Shown piece by piece: positions 18,501 through 27,142 of a DNA stretch of 58,985 bases. The notes below the pieces were generated by a model, which saw only the letters and a program-made list of their open reading frames with translations, was not told the origin of the DNA and did not search any database. Position 1 is the first letter of the stretch. Each line of letters opens with the position of its first letter. The position numbers were made by a program, and so were the translations under genes. The stretch lies in contig JAGAMY010000033.1 in the NCBI GenBank assembly GCA_017624495.1, positions 1-58,985 of the forward strand, in the 5' to 3' direction. This DNA is from Lachnospiraceae bacterium. Its GTDB lineage: Bacteria > Bacillota > Clostridia > Lachnospirales > Lachnospiraceae.

Positions 18501-20474
18501 ATTGGTTTTAAAATCTGCCGCATTGCCTTTAGACATCAACTGTAATGTACGCATTTCATGAATAACATAATCTAATGTTTCTTTGATATCTTCGTCACCT
18601 GTAGAGGCATAGGCTAACGCTAATGCAGACATATAATGTCCTGTGGAATGTCCACGCAAAAGACCTGTTGGTTCATCCCAGCCGCCTAATGGCTCTATAT
18701 TTGCAATCTTTTCTGTCTGACCAAAAGTTTTATAAAAATTATAAAGCATACGGTCTTTGTCTAATAATTTTAAGTACGCAATATCTCTGTCACGATTTTG
18801 TGTCAGGATAGAACCATCTTCTCCAATTTTGTCCAATGTAATATCACTTAAATCAAAATTGTCGGATACTACGGTTTTTGCAACCTCTTCTTCATCCACA
18901 ACGGTTACATTCGCTGTAATTTTCTTTGTTTCTCCAATGATAGAACCTTCTACGATAAAGCTGCCTGCTGCCGCATAGTTTGCAGCTTCCACGATAACCG
19001 GCCATACCGCTTTACATTTATTTGTTGTACCGTCTGTATATGTCACTTTTACATAATTTGGTAAAGACGGACTATGACCTGCAAGGGTTGTCACATTGAT
19101 TTCTTCTACAGTATCCACAGCAACTGCTTCACGGAAGGCAATAACTGTAACATCAAACTCTTTCTCTACAGTTGCTGTTCCATATTTTACGGTAGCTTTC
19201 AGCTTACCTGTGGCATTTTCTTCTCCTATTGCCGGACGGGTAACTGTAGCTGTTCCATCTGTAATTGTAACAGCAGGGTTTGTGGATTCCCATGTAATGG
19301 ATGAACCGTTTTCGCCCTGAACAGGAAGTGTAATATCGGACATAACCGCAGATAAATCTCCCACCTGTTCTGCTATTTTTGATGCATCCTTTTGCGCCTT
19401 CTGTTCATCTGTATATTCTGCAGATACAGTAACATCAAAAGACTTTGTATCACTTTCTTCATTGTATGTAATCGTTGCTGTTAATGTACCTGTCACATCC
19501 TCTGCGCCTGCCTGTGGACGGGTAACTTTTGCTACGCCATCTGCAATTGCAATAGCTGCATTTTCGCTTGTCCATGTGATTGTTGAGCCATTTGCACCTG
19601 TGGAAGGAAGTTCTACATCCTTCGTCCATGCAGATGTATCGCCTAAATCCAATTCAGCTTTATCTGCGGATACGATTCCCGCATCATCCACACTGTACAT
19701 TGCCCCAATTTCTTCTGCGGATAATGCACGGTTGTAAATTTTTACTTCCGCAAACTGTCCGGTTGTCGGGTCATTTCCAAACTGTCCATAACCAATATAG
19801 TTATTTGTGGTGCTGCCTAACGCACTTAATGCTATACCTGTGTCTGTTGTACCCACTAAACTGCCATTTTCATATAAAGACATGTTCGAACCATCCATAA
19901 CTACAGTCGTTAATACCCAACGGTTCTTTGCAAAGTTTTCGCCTTTTTCTACGCCCTTTTCTCCTTCCCAGCCGCTTGTGGAAATGGCAGATGCATAACC
20001 TTTAAATCCGTCATTACCTCCATCGGAAAGCAGATACATATAACTTGTTGTATTATTACCCAAATCCCAGATTCTCTGGTAATTATTATTTGTGCTAAGC
20101 TTTACCCACATACTGATAGTTACCGCTTCTAAACCATCTGTAATGCCTTCCGGCAACTGTAAATATGGTCCTGCTGCACCACCCGGCAAATTTAGTGCCT
20201 TTACGGTATTTCCATAAATATTTACCTCGTCGATGGTATATGTACCTTCAACCTTTCCACCACTGTTACTTTTCAGTTCTCCGGCATTCTGATGACCGGA
20301 TGCATCTGTAATCACGGTAGCAAAACTATTCTGTAAATCAAAATCATAATACAGAATCAAATCATCCTCTGTGGCCGACACATTTGTCACGCCAAAAGGG
20401 AATAATCCTGTAAATACAACTGCTAACGCCAGAACAAACGCAAGCATTTTTCTCACTCTCTTACTTTTTCCCAT
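15597..20474 (-). CDS. Secreted GH127-superfamily beta-L-arabinofuranosidase
   Basis: I take the ATG at 20474 (AAAGGGG 7 nt upstream, then MGKSKRVRKM and a good signal peptide), not the longer frame, giving 1625 residues. Order: signal (1-34); LamG-like (38-240); two atrophied Ig-like domains (250-430) and a Big_4-like one (435-510); GH127 catalytic region (535-1140); divergent InlB-type repeat (1171-1243); F5/8-type C domain (1255-1398); SQTGGG repeat linker (1406-1471); Lys-rich LRR-like C-terminal module (1485-1625). Zn-thiolate residues of the family are visible as C880-E881-T-C883 and C956-C957 (TCCHGTGMENH). E862 in GVGTGEKF is a candidate acid/base. It should release L-arabinose from beta-L-arabinofuranosides. 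The CCHGTGMENH form differs from its paralog at 31236-36152, so a GH146-like or distinct subfamily is possible. Confidence 0.85.
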   Translation of the reverse strand: MGKSKRVRKMLAFVLALAVVFTGLFPFGVTNVSATEDDLILYYDFDLQNSFATVITDASGHQNAGELKSNSGGKVEGTYTIDEVNIYGNTVKALNLPGGAAGPYLQLPEGITDGLEAVTISMWVKLSTNNNYQRIWDLGNNTTSYMYLLSDGGNDGFKGYASAISTSGWEGEKGVEKGENFAKNRWVLTTVVMDGSNMSLYENGSLVGTTDTGIALSALGSTTNNYIGYGQFGNDPTTGQFAEVKIYNRALSAEEIGAMYSVDDAGIVSADKAELDLGDTSAWTKDVELPSTGANGSTITWTSENAAIAIADGVAKVTRPQAGAEDVTGTLTATITYNEESDTKSFDVTVSAEYTDEQKAQKDASKIAEQVGDLSAVMSDITLPVQGENGSSITWESTNPAVTITDGTATVTRPAIGEENATGKLKATVKYGTATVEKEFDVTVIAFREAVAVDTVEEINVTTLAGHSPSLPNYVKVTYTDGTTNKCKAVWPVIVEAANYAAAGSFIVEGSIIGETKKITANVTVVDEEEVAKTVVSDNFDLSDITLDKIGEDGSILTQNRDRDIAYLKLLDKDRMLYNFYKTFGQTEKIANIEPLGGWDEPTGLLRGHSTGHYMSALALAYASTGDEDIKETLDYVIHEMRTLQLMSKGNAADFKTNGVKVSTWSTDPNTWGEGFISAYSPDQFALLEQYTPYGGADSGIWAPYYTLHKLMAGYLDAYTYTGNEEALDIAKDLGTWVCEHLGACDQDQLTAMWDMYIAGEFGGFNESLAQLYIYTGDTAYLEGAKLFDNTNFFNKLKVNVDDIAERHANQHIPQIIGAMEIYEATVEAGKPEVEYYDIAENFWQMIVSRYAYSIGGVGTGEKFKQPYEQANYIAGTTNCETCAAYNMLKLTKMLNNYNPDDAEYMDYYERTLYNQILASQTPNVTAHMHNGTTYMLPIGPGSVRSFGGDYDSFTCCHGTGMENHVKYQEAAYAKTAEELYVGLYLPSTVTWEEKGVKVIQETNYPSEDTKLTVEALDGAEAQSFDMKLRVPYWATEGFVVTVNGVEAVTNPEISTYVTVKDVKAGDIIEITMPWTLHLDKTPDKLGSTEVGSVMYGPFVMAAKLSTTDWKTLVLSANLSDSIKVSTDGATGFPRLTANGYTFAPMFAPEYATEAYHAYFKILTANDDGSKWYEAKITNGTPKRGTFTIDADMVKEGSSLVITAVPNDGYMVKVLTINGEAVEIGEDNTYTVENVNTDLMIEGSFRLINPPTPDAAHLEYSASVSSDYTAEWENLDGIMKDWEPTISYTPGQGWGNWPQTAGTEHYVQYDWDTEVTMNTFDVFWYDDAGGTRIPASIKVMYQDTEGTWQEAKMHSAYADVIAVDTYNTIKFETITTTAVRLVLTVHGEAAANGILRWKVSYVEPEENEPGGSESGGNESEGGSQTGGGNQTGGGSQTGGGSQTGGGSQTEDESQTGGGSQTGGESQTGGQSQPGSDNTGKENILAKGDTITVKGVKYLVTNAEKKEAQAIAPEKKNAKKITINNTVTVKGVSCKVVSIKANAFAKMKKLTSVTIPKNVHTIGKKAFYNAKKLKNVKISCTSPKSIGKYAFKGIAKKAKIDVPNKQLKKYKTLLKKAKTAGSVKIK

Positions 20475-20580
20475 TTTTGTACCCCTTTCTTTTTCACATG
20501 AGTTTATCATACTGTTTCAAAAAGGATTTTAATAGGAAAAAAATTTATACTTCCCCTACTATTTTAAACTAAAATAGTAA
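20475..20580 (-). promoter_or_regulatory. Upstream region of the second GH127 gene with a perfect inverted repeat
   Basis: Between the binding-protein stop and the GH127 start lies TACTATTTTA-AAC-TAAAATAGTA at 20557-20579 (10-bp arms). It contains TAGTTTAAAATA on the minus strand, ending exactly 85 nt before the ATG. No good -35/-10 pair accompanies it, which fits an activator-dependent promoter. It is not followed by a U-run, so a terminator is less likely. Confidence 0.5.
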
Positions 20581-21801
20581 CTATTCCTCCAAAATTCCCT
20601 GCTCGTATTTATACCAGATATCTGTCACAGACCATGTACTGCCAAATAACTGGTGCAGACTATCCGACAGCACACGACATACATGCTTCCAGTTTTTGAT
20701 AGAATTCCGGTTAATGCCATACTGCATCTGGCTGACAAACACACTGTACTGCGGATGTTCTTCACAAAATTCCTCTGCAAGTGACTGTATCGGTGAAATA
20801 TTCCCCATAAGTACACAGACCTCCTGCATGACCTCTTCCTGATTGTAAAATTTCATAAACTCTACTGCACCCTTTACATTTTTCCCTTTAAGGACAGCTA
20901 AATTTTCTCCGCCTATAATAACACCCTGCCCATTCTGTATCGGCAACGGACAGATACCATAGTCTATACCAGCCGCCTCTATTGCCGGCAATGCCCAGGA
21001 ACCATTCTGTATCATAGCAACATCCTTTTCTATAAAGAGCCGGATAATATCTGTCTGTGAATAATTCATACAACTATTTGGCATACTTCCATCTGTAATC
21101 ATTCTGTGCATCAGCTCAAAAGCTTCTGTTGTCCGCTCATCCTCTAAATGATTTTCGTCTGCTCCTGTAGACAATATCCATGGCATAAACTGAAATGCTC
21201 CCTGCTCACCTGCAGCAACAGACATTGCAAAACCATAATGCCCCTCTTCGCCTTTTACCGTCAGTGCTTTCGCTGCGGCTTCAAATTCTTCCCATGTTTG
21301 AGGCGGTGTTACACCTGCTGCCTCTAACATCTCTTTATTATAAATAATGGCTGTATTATTGCAGCAAAACGGCACACCATATACTTTCTCATCAAATTCT
21401 ACTGCCATTTGAACCTCTTCATAGTACCCTTTTTCTGCTATATCTTCTCCAAGCTCCTCTGTTATATCTTCTAAAAATCCTGAATTAACCAGACCTGTCA
21501 TATCCGGATTATCCACAAGAACAATATCCGGCAATGTACTATCCGATACAGCAATGGTTAATTCCTTTACAAATTCTGACATGGGCACATACTTCCATGA
21601 CATCCTGTAATCCCATTGGGAGGCATTAAACTCTGCCACAAGCTTATCTAAGCCCTGACACTGTGCATCCGTTTCATAATATGACCATAATACTAATTCT
21701 TCCCGTATCGGTGCTTCTGCTTTTTGCTCCTTCGCACTGCTGCATCCACAAAGCAGCAACATAAAAATCACAGCTAATCTGTAAATACTTTTTCTTCTCA
21801 T
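20581..21801 (-). CDS. ABC sugar-binding lipoprotein
   Basis: This 406-residue solute-binding lipoprotein has a lipobox at LLLCGC (signal 1-18). Family patterns include VLWSYYETDAQCQGLDKLVAEFN, LPDIVLVDNPDMTGLVNSGFLEDI, YGVPFCCNNTAIIYNKEML and PQTWEEFEAAAKAL. It starts 12 nt after the yesN stop and so belongs to the YesM/YesN operon, the usual setting for an oligosaccharide importer. The two permease genes that normally follow are missing here. It is only distantly similar to the other binding protein at 8183-9505. Confidence 0.9.
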   Translation of the reverse strand: MRRKSIYRLAVIFMLLLCGCSSAKEQKAEAPIREELVLWSYYETDAQCQGLDKLVAEFNASQWDYRMSWKYVPMSEFVKELTIAVSDSTLPDIVLVDNPDMTGLVNSGFLEDITEELGEDIAEKGYYEEVQMAVEFDEKVYGVPFCCNNTAIIYNKEMLEAAGVTPPQTWEEFEAAAKALTVKGEEGHYGFAMSVAAGEQGAFQFMPWILSTGADENHLEDERTTEAFELMHRMITDGSMPNSCMNYSQTDIIRLFIEKDVAMIQNGSWALPAIEAAGIDYGICPLPIQNGQGVIIGGENLAVLKGKNVKGAVEFMKFYNQEEVMQEVCVLMGNISPIQSLAEEFCEEHPQYSVFVSQMQYGINRNSIKNWKHVCRVLSDSLHQLFGSTWSVTDIWYKYEQGILEE

Positions 21802-21813
21802 ATTGTCTCCAGA

Positions 21814-23316
21814 CTACCGGAAATCCACTGGTGAAATCCCGGTCACTTCTTTAAATACTTTCGTAAAATAGTTGGAATTATTGTATCCACATGCTTCAGC
21901 CACCTCATACACCTTCATATCCGTTTCTTTCAGCAGTCGTTTTGCATGACTGATACGGAATTCTTTTAAAAATACAGAAAAATTCATACCCATTTCCCGT
22001 TTAAACAGCATACTTAAATACTCCGGTGTAATCTTTAATGCTTCCGCCGTTTCTTCTAAGGAAATACCTTCTTTATAATGCATACGGATATATTCTACTG
22101 CACGATTAATCGTGTAATTACTCACGCCTCCCCGCTTTTCTTTTTCACAGATTTTATCTCCCATCAGATAGAAAATTTCCACAATTTCTGTCTGAGTATA
22201 TGCCATTAGCACACTCTGCATATAATCCTTTGCCCGTAAAGCTTCATAGGCTTTTTGATTGATTTCTTTTGCAGTATCTAACATTCGTGTCATCATTTTT
22301 AACAATGCCTGCCGAATATCCCCTGCATTATATTCTTCGCAAAATATAAATTCATAAAATTCATCCAGCAGTTCTCTTGTTTTTTCTTTATCTCCCACAC
22401 CAAGTGCTGCTAAAATTTTCTTTTCCATATGTAACGGATAAACAAAGGGCTTTTCCTCTGTCAGACAAACCTCTTTTGCATACATAAGCTGCTGACAGTC
22501 CCTTACAATACTATGAGATAATGCCTTTTCTACAACCTGAAACGTATCCCTTAATTCTTCTATACTGCCACAAAATTCTACTGCCCATGGAATTTCATAC
22601 TTATTAATCATGCCATCTTTTACAATCAGACGTTCAAACTCCTCTGCAAAATTTTTCACACATTCCTCTTTTGCCTTAACAATCAGAATTCGCATTTTTA
22701 TTCTGCCCTCTGCGGCATCCAGATAGGCATACGTTGGATACTGTCGCTTTAAATGCCTAAGCGTATGCTCTAATTTATCGATTTCACCTTTTACATTCCC
22801 AAAATATCCTGCAAAAATACCATAGGCATCACCATCCTTAGGAAATCGCTTTTGCAGCTTTTCCATAGCATCTTTCTGTTCTTTTTCTTCCCCTAACAAA
22901 TATGTCAAAAGACAATTCTCTGACAAACCCCCCCCCCGAAGCATTTTATCAGTCAATTCAGATTCAATTTTTTCCAAAGCTTTTTTTAAGGCATCAATGG
23001 AAATGGGTTTTAACAGATATTCTTCTATCCCCAGACGAATTCCCTCTCTTGCATATTCAAACTCTGAATATCCACTGATAATGATACTTTTGGGCATTGC
23101 ACCCTGTTCATGCAGCTTTGTCAGCATCTCAAGGCCACTCATCTGACTCATACGGATATCTGTAATTACACAATCCGGTTCCATACGCAGTATGGCATCC
23201 ATGCCTTCCTTTCCATTCTGACACTTTGCCACTACTACATGGGATGTAATCTGGTTAATCATATTCGCAAGTCCTTCACGAATTGCCATTTCATCCTCAA
23301 CAATCACTATCCGCAT
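21814..23316 (-). CDS. YesN-type response regulator with AraC DNA-binding domain
   Basis: This 500-residue regulator has an N-terminal receiver (about 1-118, phosphoacceptor D53 in VITDIRMSQMSG, conserved K in LLKPIS), a central region with no clear domain, and a C-terminal AraC/XylS pair of helix-turn-helices (about 400-500: ISLEETAEALKITPEYLSMLFKRE and VYEVAEACGYNNSNYFTKVFKE). It overlaps the yesM end by 20 nt. It probably activates the surrounding enzyme and binding-protein genes. A run of ten G at codons 127-130, in the linker after the receiver, is unusual and could slip. Confidence 0.93.
   Translation of the reverse strand: MRIVIVEDEMAIREGLANMINQITSHVVVAKCQNGKEGMDAILRMEPDCVITDIRMSQMSGLEMLTKLHEQGAMPKSIIISGYSEFEYAREGIRLGIEEYLLKPISIDALKKALEKIESELTDKMLRGGGLSENCLLTYLLGEEKEQKDAMEKLQKRFPKDGDAYGIFAGYFGNVKGEIDKLEHTLRHLKRQYPTYAYLDAAEGRIKMRILIVKAKEECVKNFAEEFERLIVKDGMINKYEIPWAVEFCGSIEELRDTFQVVEKALSHSIVRDCQQLMYAKEVCLTEEKPFVYPLHMEKKILAALGVGDKEKTRELLDEFYEFIFCEEYNAGDIRQALLKMMTRMLDTAKEINQKAYEALRAKDYMQSVLMAYTQTEIVEIFYLMGDKICEKEKRGGVSNYTINRAVEYIRMHYKEGISLEETAEALKITPEYLSMLFKREMGMNFSVFLKEFRISHAKRLLKETDMKVYEVAEACGYNNSNYFTKVFKEVTGISPVDFR
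22928..22937 (-). repeat. Ten-G homopolymer inside yesN
   Basis: The plus strand shows ten C in a row (ten G in the coding sense), read as R-G-G-G with the neighbouring bases. It is the only G/C homopolymer of this length I noticed in an AT-rich window. One-base slippage would shift the frame and remove the AraC domain. Confidence 0.9.
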
Positions 23317-25132
23317 CTTTATCCTCCTTTACAGACATATCTACCACCGGGAAAAACATTTCCACTATCGTACCTTCGCCTTTTACACTGCTAATATGCC
23401 AGCTTCCTTCTTCACCATAATATAACAAAATTCTCTCAAACACGTTGGTTAGCCCGATACGCTCCCTTGGCAATGTCTGAATGTCCCGCTTATTGTATAC
23501 ATGTACCATTTCTTCTTCCATTCCGACTCCATTATCCTCCACTACAAGATAAATTTTCCTGCCTTCATCCACATAACCGACATCCACACGAACCAGCCCA
23601 TCTTTCACCTCTTTTATACCATGCAGAATCGCATTTTCTATAACCGGCTGTAAAAGCAGCTTATACACCTTTACCTCCCTTACTTCCGGTTCTACATGCA
23701 TCTGAAACTCAAAAGAATTGTTATATCTAAGCTGGTATAATGCCACATAGGACTTTAGCCATTCTTCCATCTCTCGCACCGATACCATACCATTACTTTG
23801 ATTCATGGTATAGCGCAGAATATACCCAAGATTACTGACCATCTTACTGATTTCATACTCACCTTTTCCAATTGCCATCCAGTTTATGGCATCTAATGTG
23901 TTATATAAAAAGTGTGGGTTAATCTGTGATTCTAATGCTTTAATTTCTGCCTGACTTTTCTTTTCAGATATTTCCTTCACTTCATCTATCAGCGACCGTA
24001 CTTTTCCGGTCATATTATTAAAATGCTGTCCAATCTGCCCAAATTCATCCTGTCTTTCCATTTGAAGACTTACATCAAATTTTCCTTCCTCTACCTGCCC
24101 GATTCCATACATAATTTTACTTAAATCTCTTGTAAAAGAACGGCTTGTATAATACATAAACAAAATAACAAGTACACTATCTATTACCAAAAGCAGCCAG
24201 TGAACATTCTGTACATCCGTAACCGGATTCATTATGTAATCATTATTATATACATTATAAAATGTCCATCTGGTTTCCTTATCCGTATAACTGGTACTGC
24301 CTAAATTTTTCCCTTTAAACATCCTTGTTCCCTGAATCAGGCGACATGCCGCTTTTTCATCTGCCACTGTCTGCCCAAGATAAAACTCATCCCAAAAGGA
24401 TACAATTCTGCCAGAATCATCTGTAATAAAATTTACACTTTGTCCTTTTACCTTATTATCCGCATTACAAATATCCTGCAAAACCTCCACTTGAATCCCG
24501 ATAATTACGGTAGCAACAGCTCCTTCATTCAAATTTCTGGTATTATAAATTTCTTTTCCAACAAAAAACAACGCCTCTACTTCACCATTATCAAAAATCA
24601 TTTGGGTAGGAACTAACATAATCCGGTTCTTTCCCTGTGTCATTTTATAGGGTGCAATTGTGCGCAAATCCTCATATTCTCTCCAAATATTATCAATGGT
24701 TGACCCTGTTTCCTTATCATAGGTTATACTTTCGCCTGTATCACAAATCAGACTGATACATCGAATCCCATTTTTCGTTTCTGCAAACTGTGCAATTCTT
24801 TCATTAATTGTAAAAAATAAGGAGGCCTGTTCCATATCTGAAGCCTCCGGATATTTTGCCAGACTGCTCACTATCGTTTCATCCGCATAAATCTGGTACA
24901 CAATATCCGTATAAGCCTCCATTGTCAGCGAAAATCTTTCCGCTATCTGCATTAAATTATTTTTTGTCAATTCATTAATCTGTTTATCTAAATGCGCTAC
25001 ACTGACATGACTAAAGAAAAACTGACTAAGAATAATAGGAAGAACCCAGACAAGTATGCTGATTCCCATTAACCGTTTCTGGAAACCCAGTTTTTGATAC
25101 CATTGTCTAATGCTCTTCCTATGTTTACTCAT
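23297..25132 (-). CDS. YesM-type sensor histidine kinase
   Basis: This 611-residue membrane kinase has a first membrane segment at about 19-42 and an extracellular sensor of about 260 residues. A second membrane segment lies at about 305-325, then HAMP (325-380). The His_kinase domain of the LytS/YesM class has phosphoacceptor H407 in NPHFLYNTLDAI, followed by the ATP-binding domain (LLLQPVIENAILHGI, VVEDNGVGM). It pairs with YesN. Members of this class usually sense plant-derived saccharides, and here probably an arabinose-containing one. The start is an ATG followed by SKHRKSIRQWYQ. The gene begins 28 nt after the metallopeptidase gene. Confidence 0.93.
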   Translation of the reverse strand: MSKHRKSIRQWYQKLGFQKRLMGISILVWVLPIILSQFFFSHVSVAHLDKQINELTKNNLMQIAERFSLTMEAYTDIVYQIYADETIVSSLAKYPEASDMEQASLFFTINERIAQFAETKNGIRCISLICDTGESITYDKETGSTIDNIWREYEDLRTIAPYKMTQGKNRIMLVPTQMIFDNGEVEALFFVGKEIYNTRNLNEGAVATVIIGIQVEVLQDICNADNKVKGQSVNFITDDSGRIVSFWDEFYLGQTVADEKAACRLIQGTRMFKGKNLGSTSYTDKETRWTFYNVYNNDYIMNPVTDVQNVHWLLLVIDSVLVILFMYYTSRSFTRDLSKIMYGIGQVEEGKFDVSLQMERQDEFGQIGQHFNNMTGKVRSLIDEVKEISEKKSQAEIKALESQINPHFLYNTLDAINWMAIGKGEYEISKMVSNLGYILRYTMNQSNGMVSVREMEEWLKSYVALYQLRYNNSFEFQMHVEPEVREVKVYKLLLQPVIENAILHGIKEVKDGLVRVDVGYVDEGRKIYLVVEDNGVGMEEEMVHVYNKRDIQTLPRERIGLTNVFERILLYYGEEGSWHISSVKGEGTIVEMFFPVVDMSVKEDKDADSDC

Positions 25133-25160
25133 CGTCTTCCCCCATATAATTTATAAGATT

Positions 25161-27020
25161 TTATTTTTTTACTTTTACTTTTTTTGCTTTGGAAACTTTC
25201 CCATAAACCTTTTCACCTGCAGAATCAATTTTATACGCTTGTACTTTAAAGTACCATGTGCCTTTTTTCAGCTTCTTTGCAGTCAGTTTGTTTTGGGTAA
25301 TATGTTTCGTTTTCACACCTTTTTTGAATTTTGCATTGGCAGAATACATGATTTTATATCCGTCTGCCTTGCTGACCTTTTTAACCTTTACGGTGACTTT
25401 TTTTCCTTTTGCAGCTTTTAATGAAGAAATTTTTGATTTTCCTACAACAACTTTCTCCCATTTTGCTTCTAAAATTATATCACCTGTCACATAATTGTCA
25501 AAAGAAAATGCCACTGTCCCCACATACCAGCCTTTCCATATATAACCCTTTTTCACAGGCTGCTCCGGCTCTGTCACCTTGCTGCCGGACACTACTTCGG
25601 TAGTGGTCGCAGCCATTCCATTGTTGTATATGAAGGTTACGGTATGACGTTTTTGTTGTGGAACTATCTGTGAATTCTGGCTATTATCTTTGATACTTTC
25701 GTCTCTGTCTGCGGTTTCATCCTTGCCATCTGTCTCGTCCTTGTCTGCGGTTTCATCCTTGCCGTCTGTCTCGTCCTTGTCTGCGATTTCATCCTTGTCA
25801 TCGTTTTTGTCTTTGTCTGCGATTTCATCTTTGCCATCGCTTTCGTCCTTATCTCCGTTTTCTCCATTACTCCATGTGTAATTATCCGGCACAGAGCCAT
25901 TTTCCCATGGTGATGGCATATACAAGTCGGATACATAAATCTTTGACAGAAAGGTATAGGCTGCATTATCGTACACCTTTAACTCTTCTCGTGTATTTAT
26001 CGGTCCGCGCACACCATCCCACTGTCCATTCCATGTATCATCCATGGCATTAAACCAGATGGCACTTAATGTGGCAAAGTATTCACTGGAATTTGAACCG
26101 GCATAGGAATCCGGCCATTTTCCACCTTTTGTCACAGATGCATTATAAATATTTTCCCATTCCTGATACTGTTCATTGGTAAGTCCATAATTTTGTACCG
26201 TATGCCCAAACTCATGCACAAGAATACTTTCATCGGGATAATTGGTATAGTAGTCCTCTTCTTTTAAACGCAAAACATTTGCATCCTTAATGGAAGCTAA
26301 TGGTGTACCGCCAAAGCCCTCTACATAAAGATAATTTTCATCATAGGTGTAGCGGTGTTCTAAGATATCATAGGCGATTTCACCTTCACCAAAAATACCA
26401 AGCATACAACCCGCTTCTCCCATTCTCTCTGCTACAGCTTCATTTGCCAGTATAATTTCTAACATCTCTTCTGCCTTTGTCATAGCTTCTTTGCGAACAT
26501 TTTTGGTTCCTAATATTTTTACGCCACAGTCCATAACAATTTCCTGTTGATAAAATGCATCATATTCTGTAACGGCAATGGTCTGTTCGTTTGCATATTC
26601 TCCGACAGAATTTTTGATTTTATTTCCGGCAATTGTCACTTGTATTTCCGGCAGATTATCTGTGTCTGAAATTTCATCCCATAACTGAATAGAAGTTTTT
26701 GGTGTATCAGGGTTGTTCGGATATTCCACACTCTTCGGATTGTAGTATACAACCCCGGTTTCTGAATAGTTATATTCTTCCCATGTATAGGAATAAATCG
26801 GGCTGTCTTTTCCATCCACGGTTACAGAAAAATTGGTAATTTCTCCTGCACCTGTCACCTCTTCATTCCAGTATAGTTCAATATCCTTACTGCTAATCAG
26901 CTTTGCCTTTGTCACATAAGGCACATTCTCTGTTTCTGCTGCATGAACGTCTGAATAGAAAGAAAGTCCGAAAACAAGCATCAGACAAAACACACAAATA
27001 TACCTGATTTTTTTATACAT
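25161..27020 (-). CDS. Secreted zinc metallopeptidase with Ig, InlB-repeat and Fn3-like domains
   Basis: This 619-residue protein has a signal peptide (1-28, ending VHAAE). Order: Ig/Fn3-like domain with VTKAKLISSKDIELYWNEEVTG (29-130); gluzincin domain (about 150-350) with H269-E270-F-G-H273 and a probable third zinc ligand E313 in SNSSEYFATLSAIWF; acidic DKDETDGKDE repeat linker (about 380-440); InlB-type beta-repeat (HTVTFIYNNG...GWYVGTVAF); Fn3-like C-terminal domain. The HExxH...EYFA spacing recalls M34/PPEP-like and fungal secreted zincins with EYWAE. No exact family is assigned. Its place inside an arabinofuranosidase block suggests cleavage of plant glycoproteins, which is inference. 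Confidence 0.8.
   Translation of the reverse strand: MYKKIRYICVFCLMLVFGLSFYSDVHAAETENVPYVTKAKLISSKDIELYWNEEVTGAGEITNFSVTVDGKDSPIYSYTWEEYNYSETGVVYYNPKSVEYPNNPDTPKTSIQLWDEISDTDNLPEIQVTIAGNKIKNSVGEYANEQTIAVTEYDAFYQQEIVMDCGVKILGTKNVRKEAMTKAEEMLEIILANEAVAERMGEAGCMLGIFGEGEIAYDILEHRYTYDENYLYVEGFGGTPLASIKDANVLRLKEEDYYTNYPDESILVHEFGHTVQNYGLTNEQYQEWENIYNASVTKGGKWPDSYAGSNSSEYFATLSAIWFNAMDDTWNGQWDGVRGPINTREELKVYDNAAYTFLSKIYVSDLYMPSPWENGSVPDNYTWSNGENGDKDESDGKDEIADKDKNDDKDEIADKDETDGKDETADKDETDGKDETADRDESIKDNSQNSQIVPQQKRHTVTFIYNNGMAATTTEVVSGSKVTEPEQPVKKGYIWKGWYVGTVAFSFDNYVTGDIILEAKWEKVVVGKSKISSLKAAKGKKVTVKVKKVSKADGYKIMYSANAKFKKGVKTKHITQNKLTAKKLKKGTWYFKVQAYKIDSAGEKVYGKVSKAKKVKVKK
25700..25860 (-). repeat. 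Tandem repeat encoding an acidic Asp/Lys/Glu linker
   Basis: Near-identical 18- and 36-nt units (GTCTGCGGTTTCATCCTTG and close variants on the plus strand) repeat in frame. They encode DETDGKDETADK-type units between the peptidase and the InlB-type domain. Such repeats easily change in copy number. Confidence 0.8.
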
Positions 27021-27142
27021 CTTTTCTCCTTTCTGCTGTTCGTTCTGTTCACATATCTGCTCTCCCCTGTCAAGCAGAAAACAGCCGGTTATGGCAGCCT
27101 TCTTACGTTTACGCTACCATTCCCGACTATTCCTGTCAATGA
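27021..27142 (-). other. Intergenic region with several possible stems, function unknown
   Basis: Between GH51 and the metallopeptidase gene the minus strand holds two TTGACA copies, a GGTAGC...GCTGCC stem around a purine-rich loop, and TCTGCT...AGCAGA. It does not match a c-di-GMP or other riboswitch consensus that I know. No -10 box fits either TTGACA. AAAGGAG precedes the downstream ATG. Confidence 0.4.

Noticed and set aside
12186-19998. Plus-strand ORFs opposite the giant secreted proteins
   Set aside because: All lie antisense to well-supported domains and lack ribosome sites or recognisable family patterns.
27021-27142. c-di-GMP riboswitch
   Set aside because: Some GGCTGCC-like similarity, but the required conserved first-half elements and tetraloop-receptor pattern are not present.
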